Shown here piece by piece: positions 16,905 to 25,707 of a stretch of 64,000 nucleotides of DNA. The notes below the pieces were generated by a model. That model saw only the letters and a program-made list of their open reading frames with translations. It was not told the DNA's origin and ran no database searches. The translations under genes and the position numbers were made by a program. Within the stretch, counting starts at the first letter, position 1. Every line of letters begins with the position of its first letter. This DNA is from Bradyrhizobium niftali (GTDB lineage Bacteria; Pseudomonadota; Alphaproteobacteria; Rhizobiales; Xanthobacteraceae). Where the stretch lies: contig NZ_SPQT01000028.1 in the NCBI RefSeq assembly GCF_004571025.1, forward strand, positions 1-64,000. Direction: 5' to 3'.

Positions 16905-17490
16905 CTTGCGTTGCCCGACGGGCAAGACACGCAAAATGCCGGTCAACGCGCGGTCGCAAAAAGATTCCACTTTACCGAAATTCGGAATTGGCGGATAGTG
17001 CGCGCACTCCGGCCCAAGAAGAGGGGCGTATCGCGATCGTCACGAACGCGGGCCGGGCGGCGGTGGACGTGGGTCACATCGGCGCGAAAGGCATCGCAGG
17101 GCGGGCAACCGTGAGCGACAGCATCGCGCGCACGACCGGTGTGATCGGCGTACGGCCAAATCGTGTCGTCCTGGCGCCCGGGGTCTGTGCGCCAAGTCTT
17201 GCGGTGATGGGTGCGGCCCGACCGGACCGCGCGCATCCCATCCGCAAGGCGACGGGGGCAATAGTGCATCGCTCCCCGGGGAGAGCACGACATAAGCCGT
17301 TCCAACCATCCGCGCAGGGAAGGCCGGGATGCTCCGGTTGCCCTGTTTCCCCGCTGTGCATCGTAGCGCAATCCGCGTTTGGCATGGCGGCCGATGGGAG
17401 CCAACCGGCTCCCGGCCTTCCCTGCGCCCTCTTTCATCTGAGGGCAGGCGACGAAGCAAAGCTCGGGCGAAACGCGCCGCGAGGATGAAC
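16905..17490. repeat. about 590-base dispersed element, no credible gene
   Basis: It runs from GCCCGACGGGCAAGACACGC through a stretch with ACTTTACCGAAATTCGGAA to the end at CGCGCCGCGAGGATGAAC. I recall near-identical stretches recurring in Bradyrhizobium and Rhodopseudomonas genomes, often misannotated as short hypothetical proteins. Frames here are Arg/Pro-rich and lack a convincing start or ribosome site. GGGAAGGCCGGG and CCCGGCCTTCCC at about 17310 and 17415 pair as a long-range hairpin. The function is unknown. Confidence 0.55.
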
Positions 17491-17516
17491 AGCTATGTCT
17501 ATCGATGAACAACGGT

Positions 17517-17683
17517 CTCGTGCCCCGGACGCAGCGCAGCGCTACCCTGGCGATGCGAAGCATCGTCCAGCTCGACGGTGCGCTGCAGAGCCGGGGCCCA
17601 CGCGTCGGCGGTTTGCGTGGCCTTCTGGGTCCCGGCTCTGCGCAGCAGCGTAAGAACGCTGCAGCGCGTCCGGGACACGAGAG
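17517..17683. repeat. long palindrome, CTCGTGCCCCGGACGC type
   Basis: The ends CTCGTGCCCCGGACGCAGCG and CTGCAGCGCGTCCGGGACAC are near-complements. Inner GCTGCAGAGCCGGG and CCCGGCTCTGCGC also pair, giving a long cruciform-capable unit. Confidence 0.75.
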
Positions 17684-17707
17684 GGACGCGTGTTGTCTCC
17701 CGCACTC

Positions 17708-17787
17708 CGTCATTGCGAGCGCAGCGAAGCAATCCAGAATCGTTCCGCGGAGGGACTCTGGATTGCTTCGCTCCGCTCGCAATGACG
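17708..17787. repeat. palindromic intergenic repeat, CGTCATTGCGAG type
   Basis: CGTCATTGCGAGCGCAGCGA at the left pairs with the right end TCGCTCCGCTCGCAATGACG. It is the most symmetrical copy of the family at 12676. Confidence 0.85.
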
Positions 17788-17821
17788 GTGTTGTTGCAGT
17801 TGCGCCAACTATCTCCCCATC

Positions 17822-17867
17822 GTCGTCCCGGCCTAGTGCGCAATTGCGCACGAGGGGCCGGGACGAC
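17822..17867. terminator. two-tier hairpin after the SDR gene
   Basis: The outer stem is GTCGTCCCGGCC (17822-17833) with its complement at 17856-17867. It encloses a perfect palindrome TGCGCAATTGCGCA (17837-17850). It lies nine bases after the stop of the minus-strand SDR gene, so it probably terminates it. Confidence 0.6.
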
Positions 17868-17875
17868 ACTGTGTG

Positions 17876-18661
17876 TTAAACCGGCTTGCCCGTATACGGC
17901 ATCGACGCCGTCAGGCCGCCGTCCACCGGGAACGCCTGGCCGTTGACATACGAGGCTTCGTCGCTGGCCAGGAACAGTCCCATCGCCGCGAGCTCGTGCG
18001 GCTGGCCGGGGCGCTTCAGCGGATTGAGCTGGCCGATCTTGTCTTGGGTGCCGCGCTCCTTGGCGCGGTCGAAGATCGGTTTCGTCATGCCGGTTTCGAT
18101 CAGGCCCGGGCAGACCGCGTTGATACGCACGCCGGTGCCGGTGAGCGAATAGGCGGTGGTCTGCACCAGGGAAATCACGCCGGCCTTGCTCGCCGCATAG
18201 GGATGGCCGCTGGCGCCGGCCTTGAGGCCGGCGACGGACGCGGTCAGCACGATCGCGCCGGACTGCTGCTTCACCATGTGCGGCATCGCGTGCTTCACCG
18301 CGAGGAACGGTCCGATCAGATTGACGCGCAGCACCTCCTGCCAGTGCTCGACGGTTTGCTCGCCGAGCGGGACGAGCCCGCCGGAGACGCCGGCATTGGC
18401 CCAGATCACGTCGAGCCGGCCGTGCGTCTTCACCGCCTTGTCGATGACCGCAATCACATCCTTCTCGGAACCCGCATCCGCGACCATCGCTTCCGCGACA
18501 CCGCCGGCCTTCTTCACCTCCTCGACGGTCTCCTTCACCGCCTCGGTGCGATCGACCGCGATCAGCCTGGCGCCTTCCCTGGTGAACAGCAGCGCAGCGG
18601 CGCGGCCGATGCCGCTGCCTGCGCCTGTGATGATGACGGATTTGTCTTGAAGGCGGCCCAT
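17876..18661 (-). CDS. SDR-family NAD(P)-dependent oxidoreductase
   Basis: A 261-residue classical short-chain dehydrogenase. The cofactor motif is ITGAGSGIGRAA, Asp37 after VAVDR suggests preference for NAD, the structural NAG is in WANAGVSGG, and the catalytic Ser, Tyr and Lys are in LTASVAGL and PYAASKAG. The ending GGLTASMPYTGKPV is longer than the minimal family. The substrate is unknown. It is transcribed away from the histidine phosphatase gene, across a 133-base divergent gap. Confidence 0.88.
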   Translation of the reverse strand: MGRLQDKSVIITGAGSGIGRAAALLFTREGARLIAVDRTEAVKETVEEVKKAGGVAEAMVADAGSEKDVIAVIDKAVKTHGRLDVIWANAGVSGGLVPLGEQTVEHWQEVLRVNLIGPFLAVKHAMPHMVKQQSGAIVLTASVAGLKAGASGHPYAASKAGVISLVQTTAYSLTGTGVRINAVCPGLIETGMTKPIFDRAKERGTQDKIGQLNPLKRPGQPHELAAMGLFLASDEASYVNGQAFPVDGGLTASMPYTGKPV

Positions 18662-18794
18662 GCGTTTCTCCCTTTGGCTCGCGCACGACGCTTGCCGCGC
18701 GACGGAATTTCAAACAAGGTTTCAAACGGTAAAGTGTCTTGAGACACGTTCACACCTGACGTACAGCGACATTACACGGGATGGAAGGGTTTCG

Positions 18795-19493
18795 ATGGCA
18801 GGCGCAGACAAGCCGAATGTGGTCACGACACGGTGGTGGTGGGTCCGTCACGCGCCTGTGCGCAATGACGGCGGCAACATCTACGGACAGAGCGATATCG
18901 CCTGCGACACCAGCGACACCTATGTGTTCAATGCTGTTGCCAAGGTGCTGCCACGCAAGGCGGTCTGGTATTCGAGCAATCTGATGCGGACGCATCAAAC
19001 GGCCGAAGCGATCTGGGCGGCCGGCTTTCCAAGGCCTGCATCGATGAAGTGGGAAGCGGACCTTGCCGAGCAGAATCTCGGTCGCTGGCAGGGCATGAAC
19101 CGCGCCCAGTTCATCGCCAGCCGTCCCGTCGGCACGAGCTGGTTCGCCGACATCAACGAGCCCGCGCCCGGCGGCGAAAGCTTCATGGATCTCTACAACC
19201 GCACGCGCCGCACCATCGAGCGGATCAACACTGAGGCGGCGGGGCAGGACATCATCGCGGTCGCGCATGGCGGCACCATCAAGGCCGCGCTTGGGCTCGC
19301 GCTCGATGGCCAGCCGGAGCGGGGCCTGTCGTTCGACATCGACAATTGCTCGGTGACGCGGCTCGACTATTTTGCGAGTCCCGAGCGCAAGGTCTGGCGG
19401 CTGCCGATGGTCAATCAGCAGCCGTGGATTGCGGATGATGCGCACGCCGAGATGCACCAGCTTGCGGGACCTGAAGTCAAAAAGCTCGCCTGA
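18795..19493 (+). CDS. histidine phosphatase (phosphoglycerate mutase superfamily)
   Basis: A 232-residue enzyme with the branch-1 RHG-type motif altered to VRHAPV near the N-terminus, two further conserved segments (SSNLMRTHQTAEAI and EQNLGRWQG) and the second catalytic His in IAVAHGGTIKAALG. Members dephosphorylate small metabolites or proteins. Cobalamin-pathway CobC is one relative, but nothing nearby supports that role. The start at 18795 (MAGADKP) gives the motif at the usual distance. Confidence 0.87.
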   Translation: MAGADKPNVVTTRWWWVRHAPVRNDGGNIYGQSDIACDTSDTYVFNAVAKVLPRKAVWYSSNLMRTHQTAEAIWAAGFPRPASMKWEADLAEQNLGRWQGMNRAQFIASRPVGTSWFADINEPAPGGESFMDLYNRTRRTIERINTEAAGQDIIAVAHGGTIKAALGLALDGQPERGLSFDIDNCSVTRLDYFASPERKVWRLPMVNQQPWIADDAHAEMHQLAGPEVKKLA

Positions 19494-19617
19494 GTGAGTT
19501 GTCATCCCGGGATGGTCCGAAGGACCAGACCTCAGGTGCGCAACTGCGCACCATAGTTCGATGCTTCGCATCGCCGCGTAACGACACTGAATACGAAGAT
19601 CAATCTGGGAGAGAAAC

Positions 19618-20385
19618 ATGACCTTGTTCGACATGAAGGGGAAAGTTGCCGTCATCACCGGCTCGACGCGCGGCATCGGGCTTGCGATCGCCGAGCGCAT
19701 GGCCGAGCACGGCGCCAAGGTCGTGATTTCCTCGCGCAAGGCCGATGTTTGCGACCAGGTCGCGAAGGGGATCAACGACAAGTTCGGCAAGGGCACCGCG
19801 GTCGCGATCGCCGCCAACATCTCCTCGAAGGAAAATCTGCAAAACCTGATCGACGAGAGCAACCGCGCCTTCGGCAAGATCGACGTGCTGGTGTGCAACG
19901 CCGCATCGAACCCGTATTACGGTCCGCTCGCCGGCATTTCCGACGATCAGTTCAGAAAGATCCTCGACAACAACATCGTCGCCAACAACTGGTTGATCTC
20001 GATGGTGGTGCCGCAGATGATCGAGCGGAAGGACGGCTCGATCATCATCGTCTCCTCGATCGGCGGCCTCAAAGGCTCGACCATCCTCGGCGCCTATGCG
20101 ATCTCGAAGGCCGCCGACATGCAGCTCGCGCGCAACCTCGCCTGCGAATACGGCAACCACAACATCCGCGTGAACTGCATCGCGCCCGGCCTGATCAAGA
20201 CCGATTTCGCCAAGGCGCTGTGGGACAATCCGGAGAACCTGAAGGCCTCGACCTCGCGTTCGCCGCTGCTCCGCATCGGCATCCCCGACGAGATCGCCGG
20301 CGCGGCCGTGTTCCTGGGCTCGAAGGCCGGCGACTTCATGACCGGCCAGACCATGGTGATCGACGGCGGCGCGACGATCAGCTGA
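19618..20385 (+). CDS. SDR-family oxidoreductase
   Basis: A 255-residue classical SDR. The cofactor loop is ITGSTRGIGLAI, Ser-Arg after VVISSRK suggests NADPH use, CNAASNPYYGPL holds the NAG-like turn, and the Ser/Tyr/Lys set is in VSSIGGLKGS and GAYAISKAAD. The C-terminus FMTGQTMVIDGGATIS is typical. An AGAGAAAC site precedes the ATG. Close relatives work with acyl-CoA or alcohol substrates, but the substrate cannot be fixed here. A good terminator follows. Confidence 0.88.
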   Translation: MTLFDMKGKVAVITGSTRGIGLAIAERMAEHGAKVVISSRKADVCDQVAKGINDKFGKGTAVAIAANISSKENLQNLIDESNRAFGKIDVLVCNAASNPYYGPLAGISDDQFRKILDNNIVANNWLISMVVPQMIERKDGSIIIVSSIGGLKGSTILGAYAISKAADMQLARNLACEYGNHNIRVNCIAPGLIKTDFAKALWDNPENLKASTSRSPLLRIGIPDEIAGAAVFLGSKAGDFMTGQTMVIDGGATIS

Positions 20386-20399
20386 GGCGCTTGCGCGGG

Positions 20400-20422
20400 A
20401 AGGGGCGATTGCGTCGCCCCTT
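20400..20422 (+). terminator. terminator hairpin after the SDR gene
   Basis: AAGGGGCGA (20400-20408) pairs with TCGCCCCTT (20414-20422) around TTGCG, a nine-base-pair stem starting 15 bases after the stop codon. Confidence 0.65.
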
Positions 20423-20428
20423 CATCGG

Positions 20429-20541
20429 TGTCATCGCCCGCGAATGCGGGCGATCCAGTACGCCGCAGCGGATGTGATGAGAGCGAGTTCTCCAACGATG
20501 GCCGCGGCGTACTGGATGCCCCGCCTTCGCGGGGCATGACG
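20429..20541. repeat. palindromic intergenic repeat, CATCGCCCGCGAATGCGGG type
   Basis: The inner arms GATCCAGTACGCCGC and GCGGCGTACTGGATG are complementary. The outer parts TGTCATCGCCCGCGAATGCG and CGCCTTCGCGGGGCATGACG are the mosaic subtype also seen at 14116. Confidence 0.75.
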
Positions 20542-20581
20542 GTGAGTGTGGAGACGCAGCGTTGCGTGTAAGCGCCGCGCC

Positions 20582-21805
20582 TCAATCCACCGCCGCGTAC
20601 ACCAGGTCCCGCACCAGCGTGCGCGTGTAATCGCGCTGGCCCGGGCCCTGGCTCATGAACACCGCCAACAGATCCTCCTTCGGGTCGATCCAGAAGAACG
20701 TCCCCGCAATGCCGCTCCAGAAATACTGGCCGACGCTGCCGGGGAAGGGCGCGATGCCGGCCTCGCGGCGCACGGCGAAGCCGAGGCCGAAGCCGTGACC
20801 GGGCGAGAGCAGGGTGCCGTTGGTCTTCACCTCGGGCCCGAGGTGGTCGGAGGCCATCAGCTCCAGCGTCTTGCGGCCGATGATCCTGTTGCCGTCGAGC
20901 GTGCCGCCATTGCGCAGCATCAGCGCGAAGCGGGCATAGTCCATCGTGGTGGAGACGAGGCCGCCGCCGCCGGATTCCATCACCGGCTGTTCCAGCATGT
21001 TGAACAGCGCGACCTTGTCGCCGGTCCAGGGATCGGCCGCGAACGGCTCGGCGAGCCTGTTGGCATTGGCCTCCGAGGTGGCAAAGCCGGTCTCGGCCAT
21101 CTGGAGCGGGGCCAGGACGCGCTCGGTCAAGAACGCGCCGAGCGGCTTGCCGCTGACGACCTCGATGATGCGGCCGAGGATGTCGGTGGAGCGGCTGTAG
21201 TTGAACTCGTCGCCGGGGTGGCAGACCAGCGGGAAGCTCGCCACCAGAGCCGCGTGCTCGGCATTGGTGATCTTGCGGCTGCGCACCCGCGAGTCCTGGT
21301 AGATCTTGTGCACCGGGCCGTCGCCCTGGTGCTCGTAGGTCAGGCCGGAGGTGTGGCGGAGCAGGTCCTGCACCGTCATCGGGCGCCTCGGTGGAACCAG
21401 GTCCAGCCTGCCGCCGCTGACCACGCCGACCTTCTGGTCGGCGAATTCCGGGATGAATTTGGCAACGGGATCGCCGAGCAGGAGGTGGCCGTCCTCGACC
21501 AGGGCCATGACGGCGACCGAGACGATCGGCTTGCTCATCGAGAAGATCCGGAAGATCGAATCAAGCGCCATCGGCGCTGATAGGGCCGGGCTCTGGCGCC
21601 CCAGCGCCTCGAACCAGCCGACCTGGCCGCGGCGGGCCACCAGCACGGTGATTCCGGGGACGGTGCCCTTGTCGATCTCGCGCTTGAAGGCGTCCGACAT
21701 CGCCTGGAGGCGCGGCCGCGACAGGCCCAGCGTCTCGGGCTTGGCTTCAGGCAAAGGCGGTGTTTTCGGCGCGGTGGCGGGGCTAAGGGCGGCTGTCGCG
21801 GTCAT
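20582..21805 (-). CDS. serine hydrolase of the beta-lactamase/class C fold
   Basis: A 407-residue hydrolase. The catalytic SxxK is SMSK at residues 89-92, the Tyr-containing second motif is FNYSRSTDILG, and a late GSVGQYFWSG replaces the KTG segment. This pattern fits the esterase/D-aminopeptidase side of the family (EstB-like) rather than a true beta-lactamase. No signal peptide is evident when the start at 21805 is used; that start has a GGGAG site five bases away. The longer open frame upstream runs toward tRNA-Trp and is rejected. The substrate is unknown. Confidence 0.85.
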   Translation of the reverse strand: MTATAALSPATAPKTPPLPEAKPETLGLSRPRLQAMSDAFKREIDKGTVPGITVLVARRGQVGWFEALGRQSPALSAPMALDSIFRIFSMSKPIVSVAVMALVEDGHLLLGDPVAKFIPEFADQKVGVVSGGRLDLVPPRRPMTVQDLLRHTSGLTYEHQGDGPVHKIYQDSRVRSRKITNAEHAALVASFPLVCHPGDEFNYSRSTDILGRIIEVVSGKPLGAFLTERVLAPLQMAETGFATSEANANRLAEPFAADPWTGDKVALFNMLEQPVMESGGGGLVSTTMDYARFALMLRNGGTLDGNRIIGRKTLELMASDHLGPEVKTNGTLLSPGHGFGLGFAVRREAGIAPFPGSVGQYFWSGIAGTFFWIDPKEDLLAVFMSQGPGQRDYTRTLVRDLVYAAVD

Positions 21806-21954
21806 GGTCACTCCCGGGGGCAGATTATTATCGGGAGCGAACTGTGGCCAGAAGGCGCGGCACAAACAAGCGAAGGCAGCGCGCTTCTCCCTTGCAATCC
21901 GGCTGTCCCCTGTGCTTGAAAGCGGCCGTGATCCTAAGGCGACGCAGGGTCCGT

Positions 21955-22030
21955 AGGAGTGTAGCTCAATTGGTAGAGCACCGGTCTCCAAAACCGGGGG
22001 TCGCAGGTTCGAGCCCTGCCACTCCTGCCA
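21955..22030 (+). tRNA. trnW: tRNA-Trp (anticodon CCA)
   Basis: A 76-base cloverleaf with encoded CCA. The acceptor stem AGGAGTG pairs with CACTCCT, the D stem is GCTC/GAGC, the anticodon stem CCGGT/ACCGG encloses the loop CTCCAAA with anticodon CCA, and the T arm is GCAGG-TTCGAGC-CCTGC. In many alphaproteobacteria this gene lies directly before secE-nusG. Here about 18.4 kb of carbohydrate genes separate it from the secE promoter. Confidence 0.97.
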
Positions 22031-22253
22031 GCGAAATCAACCATTTAGACTAGATATCGGCAGGATGGGGACAAGATCGCCCCGGCAGGCGCACGCGCTC
22101 GTTGCCCGCGATCGGGGCCCTCGGCCGGGGATCAGCGTGCGGGGGTCGGCCCGGCGTTGGCGGGAACCTGATCGAGATCGACACGGGGACCGGGACGTGG
22201 GTGAGGCCAAGCTGGAGCAGATCAACGCGCAGATCTGATGGCCGTAGCCGCGC

Positions 22254-23288
22254 CTAGCCGCTGACGCGCCGCTTCCAGATCGCCTCGGCGAGCGCGATGT
22301 CGGCCACAGAATCTTCGCCGGAGGCCAGGGGCGTTCCTTGTTCGACGATATCGGCGACGAAGGCGTCGGCCTGACGCCGAAACGCCCAGCTCCCCTCGCG
22401 CACCAGCCGCGTGCGTTGTCCGCCCTGGTCGAGGATGACCTCTGCCTCCTGCTCGGCAAAGGGCGGCGGCAATTCGATGCTCAATGCGCCCCGCTCAAAA
22501 TCGATCGTCAATCCCTCGCGCCAGGCACCTACGGATCCATTCACGAGATCCAGCGTGCACGCGACGCCGTCGAAGTCGAGGGTTATGCGCGCAGCTCCCG
22601 AGTTCTCGAGGGTGCTTTCGGCGACTGCCGGCGCCGGTCCGAGCACGTAGCGCGCGAGATTGATGATATGGCTGAACACGTTCAGAAAATTGTCGTAGCC
22701 AGGCCGCATCGTGCCCGGCATCCAGTCGGGACCATCCTGCCAGAGCTCGAGCCCGTCCGGACGGGTTTCGCCGGTCATGACGAAATTGTCGTGCGATCGG
22801 CCGGTGTCGCCGCCGAAGCACCAGCCTCTTGCTCCGACAACGCGTCCGAGCGAGCCGTCTGTGCGCAGACGTCTCAGTTCGGCCAGCGCGCGCGCCACGC
22901 CGGCGTCGTGACGCTTCATGTAGCCGATGCTGTAGACGAGGCGCTGTCGCCGCGCGGCTTCGACCAGCGACGCAGCCTGAACAGTCGTGTAGGCCATCGG
23001 CTTCTCCGACAGCACGTGCCGGCCGCTGTTCAACGCATCCAGCACGATCGGGCCGGTGGCGCGACGCTTGGTCACGACGACGACGGCGGATACCGCGCTG
23101 TCCGCGAGCAGCTCCCGGTGCGTGCCGTAGGTCCGTGGGATGCCGAATTTCTTTGCCGCGGCGGCCGCCAGGTCAGGCCGGAGATCGGCGATCGCAACGA
23201 CGCGGCAGGCGGGATTGGCGGCGAAATTGGCGAGGTGGCACATCTGGCCGACCATGCCCGTTCCGATGATGCCAATGCCTGGCCTCAC
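22254..23288 (-). CDS. Gfo/Idh/MocA-family sugar oxidoreductase
   Basis: A 344-residue NAD(P)-dependent dehydrogenase with an N-terminal Rossmann domain (GIGIIGTGMVGQ) and the catalytic-region EKPMA near residue 95. A C-terminal substrate domain follows. Such enzymes oxidise or reduce a sugar hydroxyl or keto group, often on nucleotide sugars. It is the last gene of the minus-strand carbohydrate operon, three bases after the preceding methyltransferase-like gene, so it may perform a late step. The usual Lys in EKP is intact. Confidence 0.88.
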   Translation of the reverse strand: MRPGIGIIGTGMVGQMCHLANFAANPACRVVAIADLRPDLAAAAAKKFGIPRTYGTHRELLADSAVSAVVVVTKRRATGPIVLDALNSGRHVLSEKPMAYTTVQAASLVEAARRQRLVYSIGYMKRHDAGVARALAELRRLRTDGSLGRVVGARGWCFGGDTGRSHDNFVMTGETRPDGLELWQDGPDWMPGTMRPGYDNFLNVFSHIINLARYVLGPAPAVAESTLENSGAARITLDFDGVACTLDLVNGSVGAWREGLTIDFERGALSIELPPPFAEQEAEVILDQGGQRTRLVREGSWAFRRQADAFVADIVEQGTPLASGEDSVADIALAEAIWKRRVSG

Positions 23289-23291
23289 TGG

Positions 23292-24497
23292 CTACGATCC
23301 CTCGAAGCGCTTCCGGACGACGAGGAAATGCGCCGGCTGTCCCCAGGTGCCGATGAACGCCGGATCCGACTGGGTGAGGGCGGCAACCGCGGACGCATCC
23401 CGTCGTCCGATCGCGCTGAAGATGCGATGGAAACTGTCGAGCGTTGCCGTGATGGCTTCGACGTCGGAAGCATCGTCGGCGAGAATATCCGTCGTCAGGA
23501 TCGTCTCGCGTAACGAGGCGAGGCTCGCGATCACGCGGGGCAGGCTGTCGCCGAAGGGCTCGTCGATCATTCGGTCCACATCGAGCACCAGCGCTTCGAT
23601 CGAAGCCGAGATCGCGCTCACCGCGTCGGCCTGGCCGACCAGATAGAGCTTCCGTCCCCCGAGGAAGCTCAGGCGGCTGCGGTCGAGATGGCGTGTGGCG
23701 CGACGCAGCTTCTCGTCCGCCGACAGGACCTTCTTGTGCCAGTAGACGTCCAGGCTGTCGCGATAGGCGGGCCATGCCGAATGGATGTAGAATCCCTGCT
23801 CGTGCGCCGCCGTGCAGAGGGCCTCCGCATCGAGGAAGTAGCGGTGCCGCACGAACGGATTCTCGAGCACGTCCATCAGCCAGGATTCGAAGCTGCGGGT
23901 GTGCGGAATGCTGTTCCACTTCGGCTCGAACAGCAGCTTCGCCGTCTCCGGCGCGGGGCGGCCCGTCAGGGCCTTGCCGGCGGCATGGATCGCCTTGAGC
24001 GCGAGCTCGAAGAAGCCGCCATAACGTTCGTAATAGGAAACGACGGCGTAACCGTCCGGATTGAGCAGCCGGTGGAAGATGCCGAGCCATTTTTCGCTCG
24101 GTTGCACCGTGTAGATGAACCCTTCGGCGTCGATGATGTCGAAACGGCGGTCGCTGCGAAACCCCTCGACGTCGGACAATGCGAGTTCGCGAAGACGTTC
24201 GGCCTGGCCGAAATGCGCGAAGTAGGCCTGGATCTTCGAGTGCGCATGCCGGTTCGGTTCGGCGAGCGTCATGTTCGCGCCCCAGCCGGCAAACACCAGC
24301 GCGTTCTCACCGGAATCAGGACCGAATTCGAGGACCTCGGCGTCGCGGAACAGCCGCGGAGGCAGCACCAGCTTGTCCACAAAGAGTTCGCGGCGCTGGC
24401 CCGCATAGGCCGCGAGTTCGGCGGCCGACTTGAAATTCCCGAACGTCGGCAGGACGTCCTGACGTTCGTAGTAGTTGAAGAGCTTGTCCTCAGCCAT
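23292..24497 (-). CDS. class I SAM-methyltransferase-like protein of a sugar cluster
   Basis: A 401-residue protein. A motif-I-like loop, VLEFGPDSGENALVF, lies near residues 55-69, and a Rossmann-type segment follows (FDIIDAEGFIYTV, then LLNPDGYAVVSYYERYGG). These point to a SAM-dependent methyltransferase fold with a long helical C-terminal extension of about 150 residues that I do not recognise. The start overlaps the end of the upstream methyltransferase gene by eight bases, so translation is probably coupled. The methyl acceptor is presumably a cluster intermediate. Confidence in the family is moderate because the glycine loop is atypical. Confidence 0.7.
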   Translation of the reverse strand: MAEDKLFNYYERQDVLPTFGNFKSAAELAAYAGQRRELFVDKLVLPPRLFRDAEVLEFGPDSGENALVFAGWGANMTLAEPNRHAHSKIQAYFAHFGQAERLRELALSDVEGFRSDRRFDIIDAEGFIYTVQPSEKWLGIFHRLLNPDGYAVVSYYERYGGFFELALKAIHAAGKALTGRPAPETAKLLFEPKWNSIPHTRSFESWLMDVLENPFVRHRYFLDAEALCTAAHEQGFYIHSAWPAYRDSLDVYWHKKVLSADEKLRRATRHLDRSRLSFLGGRKLYLVGQADAVSAISASIEALVLDVDRMIDEPFGDSLPRVIASLASLRETILTTDILADDASDVEAITATLDSFHRIFSAIGRRDASAVAALTQSDPAFIGTWGQPAHFLVVRKRFEGS

Positions 24498-25707
24498 GCC
24501 GCGACCCTGCGGCCGCCTCGAGGCGGTCGAGCTCGCTCCAGATATCGGAGGGCGCGAAGATCGAGACGATGTGCAGCGGGCGCTTCACGTTTTCGCGCAG
24601 CCGGCTGCTGACCTTGGCTTCGTTCTCCTCGTTCACGGCAAGAAGGCAGACGAGCGCATCCGACTTGCCGGCGAGTTCCTCCGGCGAACGGATCGGAATC
24701 CCGGTGCCGGGCAGGAACAGCCCCTGGCGCTCCTTCTGGTCGTCGACCGAGAGGTCGACGAGATCAGCCAGTTCGTGCGCGTTGGTGAAGGTGCAGGCGC
24801 GGCAGCCCGCGCCGTAGATGGCGATCTCGGCACCGTTGGCGCGGGCCTTGGCGAGGATCGGGCGGAGACGCGCGCCGTACTCCCTCGCGCGCTGGCCGAA
24901 TTTCTCGCCGACGCCTGCGGGGGCGGGCGGCGGCGTCACGTCGCGCGTCGCACGGCGGGCCGCGATCGCGAGGCTGCCGCCGCTGAAATTGTATTTCTTC
25001 ACGGACACTGTCTCGAAGCCGTGGCGCGCCAGCAGCGCGACCAGGGTCGGTTCGGTGAAATAGCTGACGTGCTCCTCCCAGAGCACCGAGAGATCGCCTG
25101 CCGTCGAACCGGGTGCGAAATCGGGCACGTCGATGAACAGCAGCCCGTCCTCCTTCAGCGCGATCTTCACGCAAGCGAAGAAGTTCTCGAAATCGACGAT
25201 GTGCTCGAGCACCTGGCGCGATACGACGAGGTCGAACTTGCCGGCCTGAGCGACCGCGTCGTGGGCCATCTCCGGGCTGAGCATGTCGGCATAGACCTTG
25301 ATGCCGCGCTCACGGGCGATCTTGCCCGACACCGGGTTGGGCTCGACGCCGACCAAAACCTTCGCGCCGCGCTCGCGCAGCTTGTCCATGAACAGGCCGT
25401 CATTGCAGCCGATCTCGAACACGGATTGATGGCTCGAGAATTTCGCGATGGTATCGAGCTCGTCGACCTGGTGCGGCTCAGGCTTCCAGCTGCTGAAATT
25501 GTAGTTGAACTGGCGATACAGGATGTCGGGATCGATCGGCTTGACGATCTGCGGCAGACCGCAATCGCCGCAGGCGAGCACCTCGAACGGATACCGTTCC
25601 TCCTGCTCGTTCCGGCTGTGCCGAAGTCGATGCGCAATCGGCATCTGTCCGAGGTCGATGACCGGTCGCAGGTTGGTCGAATGGCAAAGGCGGCAATGGT
25701 CGGTCAC
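24490..25707 (-). CDS. zinc-binding sugar C-methyltransferase (NovU/TylC3-like)
   Basis: A 405-residue enzyme with three parts. An N-terminal zinc module has Cys5, Cys8, Cys46 and Cys49 (HCRLCHS and ACGDCG). A central SAM domain carries VFEIGCNDGLFM near residue 95. A C-terminal domain (from about residue 290) contains IAIYGAGCRACTF. This is the layout of C-3 or C-5 methyltransferases acting on nucleotide 4-keto sugars. A second gene of the same layout lies at 39037. It is preceded by an unusual 410-base gap. Confidence 0.88.
   Translation of the reverse strand: MTDHCRLCHSTNLRPVIDLGQMPIAHRLRHSRNEQEERYPFEVLACGDCGLPQIVKPIDPDILYRQFNYNFSSWKPEPHQVDELDTIAKFSSHQSVFEIGCNDGLFMDKLRERGAKVLVGVEPNPVSGKIARERGIKVYADMLSPEMAHDAVAQAGKFDLVVSRQVLEHIVDFENFFACVKIALKEDGLLFIDVPDFAPGSTAGDLSVLWEEHVSYFTEPTLVALLARHGFETVSVKKYNFSGGSLAIAARRATRDVTPPPAPAGVGEKFGQRAREYGARLRPILAKARANGAEIAIYGAGCRACTFTNAHELADLVDLSVDDQKERQGLFLPGTGIPIRSPEELAGKSDALVCLLAVNEENEAKVSSRLRENVKRPLHIVSIFAPSDIWSELDRLEAAAGSRHG

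Noticed and set aside
16943..17869. Long minus-strand open frame across the repeat nest
   Set aside because: It crosses several unrelated repeats, has no ribosome site and is Arg/Pro-rich.
22065..22238. 57-codon Arg-rich open frame just after tRNA-Trp ending in LEQINAQI
   Set aside because: No family match, low-complexity composition and a weak ribosome site. It might be the tail of a lost gene, but the evidence is too thin.
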